Source of the DNA: Flammeovirga sp. OC4
GTDB lineage: Bacteria > Bacteroidota > Bacteroidia > Cytophagales > Flammeovirgaceae
Direction: 5' to 3'
NCBI RefSeq assembly: GCF_000812565.1
Contig: NZ_JTAM01000006.1
Coordinates: 124,001 to 188,000 of the forward strand
Length of the DNA stretch: 64,000 bases
The position numbers were made by a program, and so were the translations under genes. This document shows positions 63,474 to 64,000 of this stretch, piece after piece. Under the pieces are notes generated by a model. It saw only the letters and a program-made list of their open reading frames with translations, was not told the DNA's origin and searched no databases. Numbering within the stretch: the stretch's first letter is position 1; each line of letters begins with the position of its first letter.

Positions 63474-64000
63474 TTATAAACTACTCAATACAATCACTGA
63501 GTGTGCTGGAAGCTGAACTACACCACCTTCTTTCAAATCAAAGTTGATGTCTTTCAATACAGGTCTGCCCATTTCTTTATTTAGTTTGTATTGATCTGCA
63601 GTATATTTTAATTGCTTTAAAGCTGTAGTTTTTTTAATGGAAGCATTTACAAATACCTCTTGAGGAGTTGCAGAGTTGTTGACCATCATAATGGTATACT
63701 GGTCTTTCAATTTACCCGTTGTCATGCGTACGCCTTCAGGCAGGTTGCTCTCCATATTTAAGATGTCCATACCTTTTGGGAAGAACTTACACAACCACGA
63801 CCAAGGGTAATACCAAGGACGGATATTTTCATCTTCCGGTCTGTCGATTAACTCTCTGCCAAGAATATTCCAGCATCCCCATCGCTTCAGTTGATTGATC
63901 TTGCCTAGGTCATCTTTAGTGTGCATTGCATCGTCCAAATCCCAAGCAATCATCCCTTGAGCACCGGCGTTCATTAATTGAATAACAGCATCTGTCATAT
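63474..64000 (-). CDS. C-terminal part of a glycoside hydrolase (cut by the window edge)
   Basis: At least 174 residues, open at the window end; the Met at 63998 need not be the start. AGAQGMIAWDLDDAMHTKDD looks like the last strand of a clan GH-A barrel, followed by a beta-sandwich (YTIMMVNNSATPQEVFVNASI, GGVVQLPAHSVIVLSSL), as in GH5/GH30/GH39-type enzymes. Family cannot be fixed from this fragment. Same direction as the mannanase gene, with a family B element in between. Confidence 0.7.
   Translation of the reverse strand, partial: MTDAVIQLMNAGAQGMIAWDLDDAMHTKDDLGKINQLKRWGCWNILGRELIDRPEDENIRPWYYPWSWLCKFFPKGMDILNMESNLPEGVRMTTGKLKDQYTIMMVNNSATPQEVFVNASIKKTTALKQLKYTADQYKLNKEMGRPVLKDINFDLKEGGVVQLPAHSVIVLSSL

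Overview
The window looks like the chromosome of a marine, polysaccharide-degrading member of the Bacteroidota, probably a Cytophagales relative of Flammeovirga; the genus is an inference from gene content and style. Supporting signs are the low G+C, TAnnTTTG-type -7 boxes without Shine-Dalgarno sequences, type IX secretion (T9SS) C-terminal sorting domains on two secreted enzymes, a PorE-like TPR/propeller/OmpA lipoprotein, paired DUF3857/transglutaminase proteins, and sulfatase, GH5, GH43, GH130 and SGNH esterase genes. No tRNA, rRNA, CRISPR array, prophage or SusC/SusD pair was seen.

Layout. 1-16.7 kb is mostly housekeeping and envelope: a glycosyltransferase (cut by the edge), a Bacteroidota protein usually mislabelled asparagine synthetase B, two outer-membrane barrel proteins, accA, a Na/Pi cotransporter, a CoA-binding protein plus histone-deacetylase-like pair, two DUF3857 proteins, a PorE-like lipoprotein and dapF. 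A lone trpA follows. 17.8-39.4 kb is an L-fucose catabolic region: a GntR regulator (FucR-like), fucK, fucI, a LacI regulator, a sulfatase, a lactaldehyde dehydrogenase (aldA), a class II aldolase (fucA) and lutABC, then class I fructose-1,6-bisphosphatase. Together they would take L-fucose to fuculose, fuculose-1-P, DHAP plus L-lactaldehyde, L-lactate and pyruvate, with fbp serving gluconeogenesis. A 13-bp motif GTAYAAAAYRTAY recurs upstream of gntR and fucI and between aldA and fucA, and is a candidate shared operator. A small stress/accessory group (alpha/beta hydrolase, two SnoaL-like proteins, AraC regulator, DUF6786-like lipoprotein) is inserted inside this region.

39.5-64 kb is accessory. 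It has a tandemly duplicated small secreted protein with about 480 bp of conserved upstream DNA, then glycan genes: a secreted clan GH-A enzyme with a T9SS tag, GH130, a sodium:solute symporter with an AraC regulator, GH43, three SGNH/sialate-O-acetylesterase-like proteins, a GH5 mannanase-like enzyme and a truncated glycosidase. The mix suggests mannan or mixed hemicellulose use. Between them lie two copies of an ARMT1-like DUF89 gene, one translationally overlapping a membrane-protein gene.

The most unusual layer is the repeats. Four dispersed families occupy the intergenic DNA: (A) about 150-bp REPIN-like double palindromes bounded by small hairpins, present around a REP-associated tyrosine transposase (RAYT) gene whose frame is split at an A7 run and whose 3' end is tandemly duplicated with its palindrome; (B) about 140-bp four-hairpin elements bounded by GTGCACC/GGTGCAC; (C) about 300-bp elements that start like family A and continue into an unrelated structured tail; (D) a short hairpin element seen twice.
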